Notes: generated from the sequence alone by a model not told the origin. Positions 18,140-26,887 are shown, numbered from the stretch's first letter. The stretch is DNA of 64,000 nt from Paenibacillus sp. Root52 (GCF_001426865.1 NZ_LMFO01000023.1:310001-374000), one strand, 5' to 3'. Made by a program: numbers and translations.

Positions 18140-19102
18140 CTAGAAAATTCGGTATCCGGCGAAACGGTAAGCCAGTCGGTAAGAGATTACGATCAGGATC
18201 AGACTGATGACCGATTTGAACAGATTCACCGCGGTAGCGAAGCTGAACTGCCCACTTAACAGACCTTCCCGATACACAAACGTATCAATGATATCCGCTT
18301 GCTGATAGATTAATGGACTATATAAGTTAAAGATCTGGTCGAAGTTCGCGTTGAGCACATTACCCAGTGCCAGAGTTGCGATTACAATCCCAATCGGGAT
18401 GAGTGCCGGGATGGTAATATAGATCGTTTGCTTCCAGCGCCCTGCTCCATCCACTTCCGCAGCTTCATAGAGTGATGGATTGATGCCGGACAAGGCTGCA
18501 AGGAAGATGATTGTGTTGAAGCCGAACTCTTTCCAGACATCACTTGCAATGACCGTGAACCGGAACCAGCTACCGTCCCCAAGGAAGAAGATCGGCTTGA
18601 TGCCAAATACCGAGACCAGGAACTGATTGACTATCCCCGTTTGCGCCAGAATGTCGATCAAAATACCGGACAGTGTTACCCAAGACAAAAAGTGTGGCAG
18701 ATACACGAGTGTCTGGATCGTTCTTTTGAGCGCCATCTTCCGTACCTCATTGAGCAATAAGGCGAAGACAAATGGAATGATCAGGTTCATGACAATTTTG
18801 GAGCAGGCAAAAAACAGTGTATTCCACGTAATTTGCAGGAAGTAATCATTTTCCCACATGTACCTGAAGTGCTTCAGTCCTACCCATTCCGAATTTAAAA
18901 AACCTAACGCAGGTTTGTAATCTTGAAATGCCATCAGAATTCCCGACATCGGAATATATGAAAAAATAAAGACCATAATGGCCGCAGGCAACACCATGAA
19001 GTGTAGAATCCACGGCTGTTTATAACGTTTTTTTCTCTTATGCTCCAGCTTGTTTCCAAGACTGGCCTGCGGGACTCGTTTACCCTCCAATTTTGCCTCC
19101 AT
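18140..19102 (-). CDS. carbohydrate ABC permease (LplB type)
   Basis: The 320-residue protein has a basic N-terminal tail, six membrane helices (first about residues 32-54) and the EAA loop YEAAEVDGAGRWKQTIYITIP. This is the LplB half of an LplB/YtcP oligosaccharide permease. ACAGGAGAAGCGCT precedes ATG 19102. An AAACTAACAAA motif in its upstream region recurs before the binding-protein gene, suggesting shared control by the response regulator at 21779. Confidence 0.9.
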   Translation of the reverse strand: MEAKLEGKRVPQASLGNKLEHKRKKRYKQPWILHFMVLPAAIMVFIFSYIPMSGILMAFQDYKPALGFLNSEWVGLKHFRYMWENDYFLQITWNTLFFACSKIVMNLIIPFVFALLLNEVRKMALKRTIQTLVYLPHFLSWVTLSGILIDILAQTGIVNQFLVSVFGIKPIFFLGDGSWFRFTVIASDVWKEFGFNTIIFLAALSGINPSLYEAAEVDGAGRWKQTIYITIPALIPIGIVIATLALGNVLNANFDQIFNLYSPLIYQQADIIDTFVYREGLLSGQFSFATAVNLFKSVISLILIVISYRLAYRFAGYRIF

Positions 19103-19195
19103 AGCGCTTCTCCTGTTCCCAAAAAAAGTTTTTGTGTGTGATGGGGTTCTCTGATATAAATAGTATCAAGCCATTCTGAGGTCTGACTATATAAC

Positions 19196-19229
19196 ATTGT
19201 TAGGCTCGATAGGGTTTTGTTAGTTTGAT
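19196..19229 (-). promoter_or_regulatory. candidate response-regulator binding repeats upstream of the permeases
   Basis: The minus strand holds ATCAAACTAACAAAACC and, 20 bases further toward the gene, CCTAACAATG: two CTAACAA direct repeats two helical turns apart, as AraC-type regulators often bind. A related sequence precedes the binding-protein gene (23404-23419). Confidence 0.5.
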
Positions 19230-19279
19230 CTATATCGCTGAACACTATTTTTCACACAAACACTTCGATGACAGAACAA

Positions 19280-19412
19280 CCTTCCAATCGCCGTTATCCC
19301 CAGATTTCTTTTATTCCCATTTTTAATGGGGAAATCCAAGGATAGCTTATGCTTCCGATGTAGCTTTCCTTCAGAAAGCTTTCAAGCGACCGCTCCGCTT
19401 CTCCAGGTTCTT
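19280..19412 (-). repeat. dispersed intergenic repeat, family B copy 1
   Basis: Read on the minus strand this matches the sequence at 21591-21700: GAAGCGGAGCGGTCGC, then TCCTTGGATTTCCCC, then AAATCTGGGGATAACGGCGAT. The two copies flank the histidine kinase gene in opposite orientation. Internal inverted repeats suggest a foldable, non-coding element. Confidence 0.65.
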
Positions 19413-19487
19413 TCTGTCCTCTCCGTTTCCGTGTGAATGTTTAGTTCAGCCTATGTAGTCTGAAAGTGAAGGTAAAGGAGAATTTTC

Positions 19488-21293
19488 ATGCATACATGGA
19501 AGCGCTTAATATTATTTCCAGCCAAGGCGAGATCGCGGTTTAGCCTGTTTGCCAAAATAAATTTGTTAATAGTGGTGTTATTCATCCCTATTCTCATCAT
19601 GTACACCTACTCGAATAGCGTCACCTATGACGTGGTGAGTAATGAGTTGCAGATTTCGAACACGAAGCAGCTGACGTTCCTATCCAGCCAGATCGATTCG
19701 CGCATTAATCAGATGATGGATTTCAGCTTAATTCTCTCTCGCGATCCGAATGTACGAGCCTTCAATGGATTGAATATGTGGGATGATCGGTATGACCAGA
19801 TGCAGACCCGTTATGTCATACAGGAGAAGATGACGCTGCAATCCGGCGTTACAGATATATGGCCTACTCGGTATGCCGTGTATTCCCAGCAGAATCAGGA
19901 AGTTATCGCCAACTACAACCGTTCATCCGAGTATGATGAGGAATATTTGAAGAAAAATATGAGCGGACAATGGACCTACGGGGATCAAGGGACAGCACCT
20001 CAAGATGGACTGCAATCCTTCTACTGGTTCTTTACAGATTCCTTGGCTCAACCGGGAACGCTTACTGGAAGCAACCTCGTTATCGAAGCCAGTTTCAGCT
20101 ATGAAAATATTCAAAATATGCTGGATACGTATAAAGCTGGCGGGCAAGGTGATCCGTTCTTTTATCACAAGGGTGACGCCCCCATTCTGAATCGTAGTGC
20201 AGACAAGCAGTTATCCCAAGAACTCATCCGTTATCTGGATACACACTCCTCGGCAGATACAACACAGGATGTCGTCGAGCTGGGTGGAAAAAAACACTTG
20301 GTTAGCTCCGTGAAATCCACGTATCTGGACTGGCATCTGGTTGATGTCATTCCGCTCTATCAGATTCTTCAGCCGATCTCACTCAGCCGGAATCTATTCT
20401 ATGCTTGTATGATTTTGTTACTGGTGGTGGGCATCTCGGCATCGATCCTGCTCTACCGAAATGTGCAATATCCAATCAAAAAACTGATCAAAGGCTTACG
20501 CCGTGTAGAGCAGGGAGACTATTCCGTGCGCCTGCATAGTAACAAGCAGAACGAGTTCTCGTTCCTATTCCGCCGCTTCAACGACATGTCTCACCAGATT
20601 CAAGACCTGATCGAGAATGTATTTCATGAGAAAATTAGAGCTAGAGAAGCAACGCTGAAGCAGTTGCAAGCACAGATTAATCCACATTTTCTATATAACT
20701 GTCTTGGCTATATCATCAATATGGCTCAGATGAAGGACGAGCAAGCCGTCGTGTCCATGGCTCATAACTTAAGTGCGTATTATCGCTATACGACGCGCAT
20801 GGAACGAGAGACCTCTTCCCTTCAGGAAGAGATTAAGCTGCTCATCAACTATCTGGATATTCAGAAGCTGCGTAATGGTCGCATTGAGTATCACATTGAT
20901 ATTCCGGAGAACATGCTCCATCAGCCTGTGCCGCGATTAATGCTGCAACCGATGGTCGAGAATTCCGTCATTCACGGCGTGGCGAAGTCCTATTCTTCCG
21001 GGGAAATTCGCATAACTGGCGAGAGCGAGGACGGAATAGGCAAAATATATATCGATGACGACGGCCCTGGCCTAAGTCCGGAACAGTACGAAGCACTGAA
21101 CATGAAAATGCAGGAGCCGTTGCAAGAGGAAATGGGCTGCGGTCTCTGGAATACCAACCAGCGCATCATGCACCTATTCGGCACCCAATCCTACCTCCGA
21201 TTCGGCCCTTCCCCACTTGGCGGATTCCGAACCGAGATCGTCTGGGAGATTCCGAAGGAAGATACAGATCCCGTGCGAGGAAACCGAAACTAA
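19488..21293 (+). CDS. YesM-type sensor histidine kinase
   Basis: Membrane helices at about residues 25-43 and 302-323 enclose an extracellular sensor domain. A HAMP domain follows (about 325-378), then the His_kinase motif QINPHFLYNCLGYI with phospho-acceptor His400, the N box MVENSVIHGV (489-498), DDDGPGLS (523-530) and CGLWNTNQRI. This is the full 601-residue YesM/LytS-like architecture. AAAGGAGAATTTTC precedes ATG 19488. It should phosphorylate the YesN-type regulator encoded next (gap 485 bases) and sense a sugar or its binding protein outside the cell. Confidence 0.92.
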   Translation: MHTWKRLILFPAKARSRFSLFAKINLLIVVLFIPILIMYTYSNSVTYDVVSNELQISNTKQLTFLSSQIDSRINQMMDFSLILSRDPNVRAFNGLNMWDDRYDQMQTRYVIQEKMTLQSGVTDIWPTRYAVYSQQNQEVIANYNRSSEYDEEYLKKNMSGQWTYGDQGTAPQDGLQSFYWFFTDSLAQPGTLTGSNLVIEASFSYENIQNMLDTYKAGGQGDPFFYHKGDAPILNRSADKQLSQELIRYLDTHSSADTTQDVVELGGKKHLVSSVKSTYLDWHLVDVIPLYQILQPISLSRNLFYACMILLLVVGISASILLYRNVQYPIKKLIKGLRRVEQGDYSVRLHSNKQNEFSFLFRRFNDMSHQIQDLIENVFHEKIRAREATLKQLQAQINPHFLYNCLGYIINMAQMKDEQAVVSMAHNLSAYYRYTTRMERETSSLQEEIKLLINYLDIQKLRNGRIEYHIDIPENMLHQPVPRLMLQPMVENSVIHGVAKSYSSGEIRITGESEDGIGKIYIDDDGPGLSPEQYEALNMKMQEPLQEEMGCGLWNTNQRIMHLFGTQSYLRFGPSPLGGFRTEIVWEIPKEDTDPVRGNRN

Positions 21294-21298
21294 TATGA

Positions 21299-21382
21299 GA
21301 GGTTGTTTAAAAAGTCAGATTGGGATGACAAAGGATGCCTAGAGACATATCGCATCGGATATAGGATTCAGGGGAAATAAGT
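21299..21382 (-). repeat. truncated copy of MITE-like family A
   Basis: GAGGTTGTTTAAAAAGTC begins 6 bases after the kinase stop codon and continues through AAGGATGCC and GGATTCAG to AAATAAGT. This matches the reverse complement of the right end of the intact element at 41059-41267. The other terminus is missing, so it is a one-ended remnant. Confidence 0.65.
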
Positions 21383-21590
21383 ATCTGATGAAATATGACA
21401 GAAGCGCAAAAACCTGGAGCACAGTAAAAAAACTTGAAAAGAACAGTGTATGTACTTGTTCAACTGAAAGCCTTTTTTGATAACTGGCTGTAGCGAAACC
21501 ATACGATCCGTCCTTAAATTAATACTAATTCACCTTTATATTAGTCTTTCTTTAAAATAAAGGGGAGCTTTATGTGAACCAAAGCGAAGG

Positions 21591-21700
21591 ATTGAAGGGA
21601 TTCTGTAGAAGCGAAGCGTTCGCCTTTATCCCCGGATTTCACCTTTAGAAAAGATTCAATAAAATCTGGGGATAACAGCGATCGAAAGAACCCTTCAAAT
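21591..21700 (+). repeat. dispersed intergenic repeat, family B copy 2
   Basis: ATTGAAGGG at the left and CCCTTCAAAT at the right are terminal inverted repeats; inside are GAAGCGAAGCGTTCGCC, ATCCCCGGATTTCACC and AAATCTGGGGATAACAGCG. The core matches family B copy 1 on the opposite strand at 19280-19412. The rest of the 485-base kinase-regulator gap (21294-21778) shows nothing gene-like apart from the family A remnant. Confidence 0.65.
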
Positions 21701-21778
21701 CCGTAGCGCCCTTGTTCACATCATCTATCCCTTGATTTTAACCTCAAGACTTATATACCACCCAAGGAGACTAACATC

Positions 21779-23386
21779 ATGCAGATGATCATCGTAGACG
21801 ACGAAGCACATTGGGTAGACAATCTATCCATGACAAAGCCCTGGCATACGCTGGGGATCGAACAGGTGCATAAAGCCTATTCGGCGCGTGAAGCTTTACA
21901 AATGATTGATACACACCCGATTGATATCGTGATTTCAGACATTCAAATGCCAGAAATGACAGGTATTGAACTGATTGAACGGATTCGAGTCCGTGACAAA
22001 AAAATTAAATGCATTCTTTTATCCGGGTACTCCGAATTCGAATATGCCAAAAAAGCCATCCAGTATGAGGCCGTAGATTATCTGCTCAAGCCGCCTACAG
22101 ATGATGAATTAATGGGTGCAGTGCAGAAAGCAATCGACCAACTCAATAACGAATGGGAGCTTGTAAGCTCACTTACGCGAACTCAGTTTACTTTGCGGGA
22201 GAATCTGCCTCATTTGCGGGGACGACTGCTGTTAGAGGCCTTGCAGGGACATCGCTACTCTGCTAGTGAATGGGATCGGAAGCTCGCTAACTATGGTCTG
22301 CCCTTCCATACGGGGGATGCGGCACTTATGTTGGTGCGTTTGGAAGAGGAATTCGGTCAATATGACAGCCATGATCAGACGCTAATCGAATATGCCATCA
22401 TCAATATGGCGGAGGAGATTATGGGTGAATTTATGGAAGTATGGGGTGTCAAGGAAGAGCACGGCTATCTGGTGTTCTTACTGCAATTGAAGGAGCGCAA
22501 AGGCGATATCGGCAAAGAAACCATTCTGGAGAAGCTGTCCATTCAGCTGCAATCTAAGGTCAAGCAGTTCCTCAAGGGCTCCCTCTCTATCGTTATGACC
22601 GAGTGGTTTGCTTTCCCGGAGCAGCTCTATCCCCGTTTTCGCCAGGCCTCTGCCTATTTCCGGCAGATCGTTGGAGACGAGCGCGAATTCGTGATGCGGG
22701 TCAGTGATGTGGAATCACACGCAGCGCAAGGCCCGTTGGATGAGCTTTATACCCCACCTACGTTGGTACAGCTGCTAGAGAGTGGGCAGTGGGATGCTGC
22801 GAAAGAGAAGATTCTCGCTGTCTGCGCGGAACTGGATGAGAAATGGTCGGAATCGTGGGAGCACTGCATGGAGGCTGGTTTTCTCATTACGGCTTCATTC
22901 ACTAATCTCGCACACCGTAACAAGCTCACACTGGCTCATCTAATGGGTAGCGATATCGAATTTCTTCAGAGTGGAGAAGCCTTCTCCACTATTGGAAAAC
23001 TGCGGAAATGGTCACTCAGCGTACTTGGCAAACTCAAGGAAGGCACGTCCAACGAGATCAAGGACATTCGCTCCGAGTATGTGAAGAAGATTCAGGATTA
23101 TACAGATAAGAACCTGCATTTGGATGTGTCTCTGCGAGCCTTGGCCGATCATGTCAATCTGCATCCGACCCATCTGTCCAAGATTTATAAGATTGAAACA
23201 GGCGAAGGCATTAGTGAATATATCTCGCGCCTACGTATGGATCGAGCCTGTCACAAGCTGGTGACGACCAGCAAAAAAGTATATGAAATCAGTATGGAGA
23301 TTGGCTATATGGACCCAGCTTATTTTATCAAAGTATTCAAGCGTCAGTTCGGCGTAACGCCACAGGAGTATAGAGACCAGCATTAA
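21779..23386 (+). CDS. YesN-type response regulator, AraC DNA-binding domain
   Basis: The 535-residue protein has an N-terminal receiver domain (residues 1-120; acidic pair in IIVDDEA, phospho-acceptor Asp54 in ISDIQMPEMTG, conserved K in LKPP), a long central helical linker, and two C-terminal AraC helix-turn-helix motifs (about 435-535, ending FKRQFGVTPQEYRDQ). CCAAGGAGACTAACATC precedes ATG 21779. With the upstream kinase it forms a YesM/YesN pair, whose usual targets are adjacent sugar ABC transporter genes. Confidence 0.92.
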   Translation: MQMIIVDDEAHWVDNLSMTKPWHTLGIEQVHKAYSAREALQMIDTHPIDIVISDIQMPEMTGIELIERIRVRDKKIKCILLSGYSEFEYAKKAIQYEAVDYLLKPPTDDELMGAVQKAIDQLNNEWELVSSLTRTQFTLRENLPHLRGRLLLEALQGHRYSASEWDRKLANYGLPFHTGDAALMLVRLEEEFGQYDSHDQTLIEYAIINMAEEIMGEFMEVWGVKEEHGYLVFLLQLKERKGDIGKETILEKLSIQLQSKVKQFLKGSLSIVMTEWFAFPEQLYPRFRQASAYFRQIVGDEREFVMRVSDVESHAAQGPLDELYTPPTLVQLLESGQWDAAKEKILAVCAELDEKWSESWEHCMEAGFLITASFTNLAHRNKLTLAHLMGSDIEFLQSGEAFSTIGKLRKWSLSVLGKLKEGTSNEIKDIRSEYVKKIQDYTDKNLHLDVSLRALADHVNLHPTHLSKIYKIETGEGISEYISRLRMDRACHKLVTTSKKVYEISMEIGYMDPAYFIKVFKRQFGVTPQEYRDQH

Positions 23387-23403
23387 TAACATAATAGAGT
23401 CCT

Positions 23404-23419
23404 ATCAAAACTAACAAAC
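23404..23419 (+). promoter_or_regulatory. candidate response-regulator site before the binding-protein gene
   Basis: CTATCAAAACTAACAAAC contains the 11-base string AAACTAACAAA, also present on the minus strand upstream of the permease operon (19215-19229). It lies about 80 bases before the ATG at 23494. Confidence 0.5.
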
Positions 23420-23493
23420 TCATATAGATGCCCTCCCACCCAAATTGGTACAGTTACATTAGTAAAGATCATACATCGTAGGGGGATTGAACA

Positions 23494-25176
23494 ATGATCA
23501 AATTCAAAACATGGTGGTCACTGCTCATGGTTATCGCACTCATCACGATCACTGCGTGCGGCAGTGGTGAGACAGCGAGTGAAAATGGTACTGACGATAA
23601 TACGCCGGCAACTGTCGGTTCGGCTGAAGCAGAAGCTGCTTTTGCTAATGGAAAATACGACCCACCTATTGAGTTTAGTTCGGTGCTGATGCCGAAGAAA
23701 TACGTGCAAGGCGATACAAAAGAAAACAATGTGCACGATCGTTGGATGCTGGAAACGCTGGGTATGAAGCATAAGGATACATGGTATCCGGCCAATGACG
23801 ATCAATACAGACAGAAGCTGCAGCTCGCGATTGCGTCTGGCGAGAAACTGCCTGATTTCGTAACTGTACCAACCAACGCTGTACTGACGAATCAGCTGAT
23901 CGACTCCGGTCAATTCATCGCCATCGATGAGCTGTTCGACAAGTACGCAAACCAAACACTGAAAGATCACGCAGCAGCGCATCCTGAGCTGTGGTACCCG
24001 TTTACCAAGGACGGCAAAAAATACAACATGCCGATCATGGAGTACACGGATAACGACGATACCCTGCTCTGGCTCAGAGAAGACTGGATGGAGAAGCTGA
24101 ATCTAGAAGCTCCAAAGACCATCGCAGACCTTGAGAACATCATGGACAAATTCAAGAACGAGAACCCGGACGGTCTGTCTCCGGATAAAGTGTTCCCACT
24201 GGCAATCTCGCTGAAAAATAACACCAATACCTGGATGGGCTCGCTCGACTGGTTATTCGGTGCATACGGCACAATCCAGGAACAATGGAACAAAGACGCC
24301 GATGGTAATCTCGAATATGGCTCCATTAACCCAGGTGCCAAACAAGCTCTTGCCAAGCTAAACGAATGGATGAACAAAGGGTACATCCACGCCGACTCTG
24401 CACTGTGGGACGAAGGTAAATCTGCTGAAAGCTGGACTGCTGGCAACGCTGGCATTCTGCCTGGAGCGAACTGGGTACCCGACTGGCCTGCACCTGACCT
24501 GCTGAAGAACGTACCTGGTGCCAAATACAAAGCCTACCCTATTCCGGCTGGCCCAGACGGCAAGATCGGTACGAAGTGGCAGAACTCTGGTGTGAACGCC
24601 AGTATCATGATTAATAAGGATGCCAAGCATCCCGAAGCAATTTTCCTGTACTACAACTACTTGCTCGATAACCTGGCCAACCCGGCTGCAGGTAGTGATT
24701 ACGAATATGGCTTTGCCAAAGGATACGACTGGGATATCATCGACGGTCAACCAACCAGTGATAAGGAGAAAATCAAAGACTTCTCCAACGAATTCCCATT
24801 CCTGACTGGTCCAGCACGTATTCCAGACCTGTACATGAAAACCCTCGTGAAACTAGCCGACGGTGAGAAGCCCGAAACGCCTTACGAGAAACAAATGGCC
24901 GAGTTCCGCAAACCGGAAAACTGGGTCGCTGCCAAAGTCGTCATGTCTCAGATCGACATTCGCAAACAAAACTATTTCACTGGTGCTGCCACACCAACCA
25001 TGGTCTCCAAATGGAACCTGCTCCGCCAGTCCGAGATGGAAACGTTCAATAAGATCATCTACGGCAAACTGCCAGTCGATGCCTTCGACCAATTCGTCGC
25101 CAACTGGAAATCCAACGGCGGAGACCAGATCACGCAAGAAGTGAATGATTGGTTTAAGTCGGTGAGTGGGAATTAA
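23494..25176 (+). CDS. extracellular sugar-binding lipoprotein (LplA type)
   Basis: A lipoprotein signal peptide (KTWWSLLMVIALITITACGS, lipid-anchored Cys at about 23) is followed by a 530-residue solute-binding domain typical of LplA/YtcQ proteins: WLREDWMEKLNLEAPKTIAD and WGSLDW-like aromatic patches. It captures an oligosaccharide for the LplB/YtcP permease pair encoded divergently at 17252-19102. GTAGGGGGATTGAACA precedes the ATG. Separation of binding protein and permeases by the two-component genes is an unusual layout. Confidence 0.9.
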   Translation: MIKFKTWWSLLMVIALITITACGSGETASENGTDDNTPATVGSAEAEAAFANGKYDPPIEFSSVLMPKKYVQGDTKENNVHDRWMLETLGMKHKDTWYPANDDQYRQKLQLAIASGEKLPDFVTVPTNAVLTNQLIDSGQFIAIDELFDKYANQTLKDHAAAHPELWYPFTKDGKKYNMPIMEYTDNDDTLLWLREDWMEKLNLEAPKTIADLENIMDKFKNENPDGLSPDKVFPLAISLKNNTNTWMGSLDWLFGAYGTIQEQWNKDADGNLEYGSINPGAKQALAKLNEWMNKGYIHADSALWDEGKSAESWTAGNAGILPGANWVPDWPAPDLLKNVPGAKYKAYPIPAGPDGKIGTKWQNSGVNASIMINKDAKHPEAIFLYYNYLLDNLANPAAGSDYEYGFAKGYDWDIIDGQPTSDKEKIKDFSNEFPFLTGPARIPDLYMKTLVKLADGEKPETPYEKQMAEFRKPENWVAAKVVMSQIDIRKQNYFTGAATPTMVSKWNLLRQSEMETFNKIIYGKLPVDAFDQFVANWKSNGGDQITQEVNDWFKSVSGN

Positions 25177-25206
25177 GGATTGGGATTTGGGAAACATAAA
25201 GCACTA

Positions 25207-25252
25207 AAACCCGAGCTGAAGCGTGTATAACTCGCTTCGACTCGGGTTTTTT
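25207..25252 (+). terminator. strong intrinsic terminator
   Basis: AAAACCCGAG and CTCGGGTTTT pair, extended inward by GAAGCG/CGCTTC, and end in a T-run. It ends the binding-protein transcript. Confidence 0.9.
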
Positions 25253-25401
25253 AAGTTGAATTTTTGTACCGCTTGCCTTTTATAGGTTCGCGTTAGTGGA
25301 ATTAGCGTTAGTGATTTGAACCTTTGTTGAGTTCTCTATTATTTATAATATTTGTTTTTCTTGTTCGACCTCAGCGCTAGTCGTGGAATAACTTTTCCTT
25401 T

Positions 25402-25881
25402 TTAAGGTTCCATTCTAAATGCATCACTATAGATTTCACGCAGCTTGGCTGAGTTATCGTTCCACTGAATAGGTTTACCATTGATAATCTGCACCAACAC
25501 ATCCAGACACCTATGCCATCCTGTGGCAGTATTTACTGCCCATGAATCATTATTAAACGTATGGGTGAAGGTCATTCGGCACCCTTGATCTTCCTCCTGC
25601 AATGAAATGTTAATCAGATCATCAACTTCACGGAAACCAAATACGTATGGCTTGTCTAGCTCGGTGATGATCCCCTCATATCTCGTTCCTTCACCGTCAT
25701 CAAAGGCAATCTTGCCCCCAATTCTGAGATCCATCTCTCCTGTTGCGAAAGGGTACCATTGGGAGAAAGAACTAGACTTCGTAATAACAAGGAATACATC
25801 TTCTGGATTGTGACGAAGAAATCGTTCAAATCTCAAAGCATAACGACCGTTCGACTCATGTAATGTACCATATTCATTCAT
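25402..25881 (-). CDS. SRPBCC/AHSA1-like domain protein
   Basis: The 159-residue soluble protein has the START/Bet v1-like pattern: RFLRHNPEDVFLVITKSSSFSQWYPF, a beta-rich centre (GKIAFDDGEGTRYEG) and a C-terminal helix (WHRCLDVLVQIING). These proteins bind hydrophobic ligands or act as Aha1-like helpers. ATG 25881, with GGGAG 9 bases upstream, is chosen over the longer frame. No operon partner is apparent; upstream lies pseudogene debris. Confidence 0.8.
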   Translation of the reverse strand: MNEYGTLHESNGRYALRFERFLRHNPEDVFLVITKSSSFSQWYPFATGEMDLRIGGKIAFDDGEGTRYEGIITELDKPYVFGFREVDDLINISLQEEDQGCRMTFTHTFNNDSWAVNTATGWHRCLDVLVQIINGKPIQWNDNSAKLREIYSDAFRMEP

Positions 25882-25913
25882 CAGCTCATTCTCCCTTTCA
25901 ATCCTTTGACTAT

Positions 25914-26094
25914 TCACTTATGTAACTCTAACCTCTTCAAATCAATACTAAAATTCTGTTGTTTCTAAATATCCAATCCAAGAAGCCCTTTGTGTTCTTT
26001 AGGCAATACGTCTACGTCTACGTCTACATCTATCTCTATACTCTCAATGCTGTTTGTGCCTATGATAATCTCACTCTCATTAATGGATCCTTAC
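25914..26094 (-). pseudogene. remnant of retropepsin-like aspartyl protease gene
   Basis: Only the C-terminal part remains: EIIIGTNSIESIEID, a VDVDVDV tract made by a 6-base tandem repeat, LPKEHKGLLGLDI, then TAG in place of an expected Leu codon, then KQQNFSIDLKRLELHK and TGA. GLLGLDIL is the second conserved strand of bacterial retropepsin-like proteins, as I recall it. The N-terminal half with the catalytic Asp is missing. It is fused to the tail of the preceding remnant. Confidence 0.55.
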
Positions 26095-26305
26095 GCAGAT
26101 GAATCACAAAGTCTTGATTTGAAGTATGATATACAAAGTTACCAGGCTCTACTTGAAAAAATTCTCTATTCGCATCTTATTCTGATACCGTGCGAATGGG
26201 TGCAACTTCATCTACAATCTTTTTATTATCTTCCTCATGATAATGAATGATATTTACCAGAACAAATTGGTCAGGGAACAGTTCTCTAACTTCTTGCCAT
26301 TTAAT
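26060..26305 (-). pseudogene. small protein of the retropepsin pair, start lost and in-frame stop
   Basis: An 81-codon frame reads KWQEVRELFPDQFVLVNIIH, HYHEEDNKKIVDEVAPIRT and so on, interrupted by TAA at codon 43 (26177-26179) and continuing in the same frame with DANREFFQVEPGNFVYHTS. The initiator after AGGAGG is ATT instead of ATG. Genes like this usually sit just upstream of a retropepsin-like gene, which fits the fragment that follows. Two independent lesions make it a real pseudogene rather than a read error. Confidence 0.65.
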
Positions 26306-26437
26306 GAGTTATACCTCCTGTTATTCGTATTGGTTCAACTTTCTATCATTTTAACATATCCCCTAATTTCATATACCGTTCCTGTATACATAAATTCGAT
26401 CTGATTAAATGTTTCTTTACTTAAGTATAGAAAAGTA

Positions 26438-26497
26438 AAAAAACCGTCTCTTTGGTATATGGTTACCAGCACTTCCATACTAAGAGATGGTGTTTTT
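26438..26497 (-). terminator. long-stem terminator at the end of the lipase operon
   Basis: AAAAAC/GTTTTT, TCTCTT/AAGAGA and GTAT/ATAC pair in register around a 20-base loop. On the minus strand a T-run follows. It closes the transcript that starts with the lipase gene at 28535. Confidence 0.65.
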
Positions 26498-26568
26498 ATC
26501 TTTCAATTTCTTTAGCCGATGTATTTTCTTAATTTTGATTTCTCCGTCATCGCCGCTAAGAGTTTCAA

Positions 26569-26745
26569 TTAATCTCCGACCTGCCCATATAGCATTGAAA
26601 TATTCCACTGTGGTTCTATGAAAACTATGTCTACTTCTTTCTGGTAATGCTCTAAAAAATCATTTGCACTCCGTTTATCTCTAAAGGAGGTAAACAAAAT
26701 GGACAAAAAATCTCTCCTTTTGTTTATGAATTGATCTATTGTCAT
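26569..26745 (-). CDS. 58-aa ORF at the decayed end of the lipase operon
   Basis: The frame MTIDQFINKRRDFLSILFTS to MLYGQVGD is linked to the upstream frame by an ATGA overlap, as in genuine operons. A second frame continues beyond it (TTVEYFNAIWAGRR, then IETLSGDDGEIKIKK) up to the terminator, suggesting a frameshifted longer gene. No family is recognised. By position it could be what is left of an immunity or chaperone gene. Confidence 0.4.
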   Translation of the reverse strand: MTIDQFINKRRDFLSILFTSFRDKRSANDFLEHYQKEVDIVFIEPQWNISMLYGQVGD

Positions 26746-26887
26746 TTAGGCTTTTCAGACACTCTGATCATTTCCTCGACACTTTCTTCTGGAGACAACC
26801 AGAGTTGCAATTAAATGATCGGCCTGGAACTTGGTTATGTGAATGAGAATGCTGTAGAATCTGCAAACAACTGTTAGGATAATTCAT
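26742..26887 (-). pseudogene. frameshifted small gene after the WXG partner
   Basis: ATG 26887 overlaps the stop of the preceding gene (ATGA). The first frame (MNYPNSCLQILQHSHSHNQV, PGRSFN) stops at 26768; a one-base shift near AATTGCAAC joins it to LQLWLSPEESVEEMIRVSEK ending at 26742. The joined product would be about 48 aa. Family unknown; the overlap pattern supports membership of the lipase operon. Confidence 0.4.

Noticed and set aside
24358-24750. 130-codon minus-strand frame inside the sugar-binding lipoprotein gene
   Set aside because: The plus-strand gene has signal peptide, domain structure and ribosome site; the antisense frame has none.
26008-26040. Hexameric tandem repeat (tctacg) as a possible CRISPR or regulatory array
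   Set aside because: It encodes the VDVDVDV tract of the retropepsin-like remnant; a coding microsatellite explains it.
26700-26735. Plus-strand mini-ORF after AAAGGAGGTAAACAAA (11 codons)
   Set aside because: The ribosome site is excellent, but the frame is only 11 codons and the region is coding debris on the other strand.
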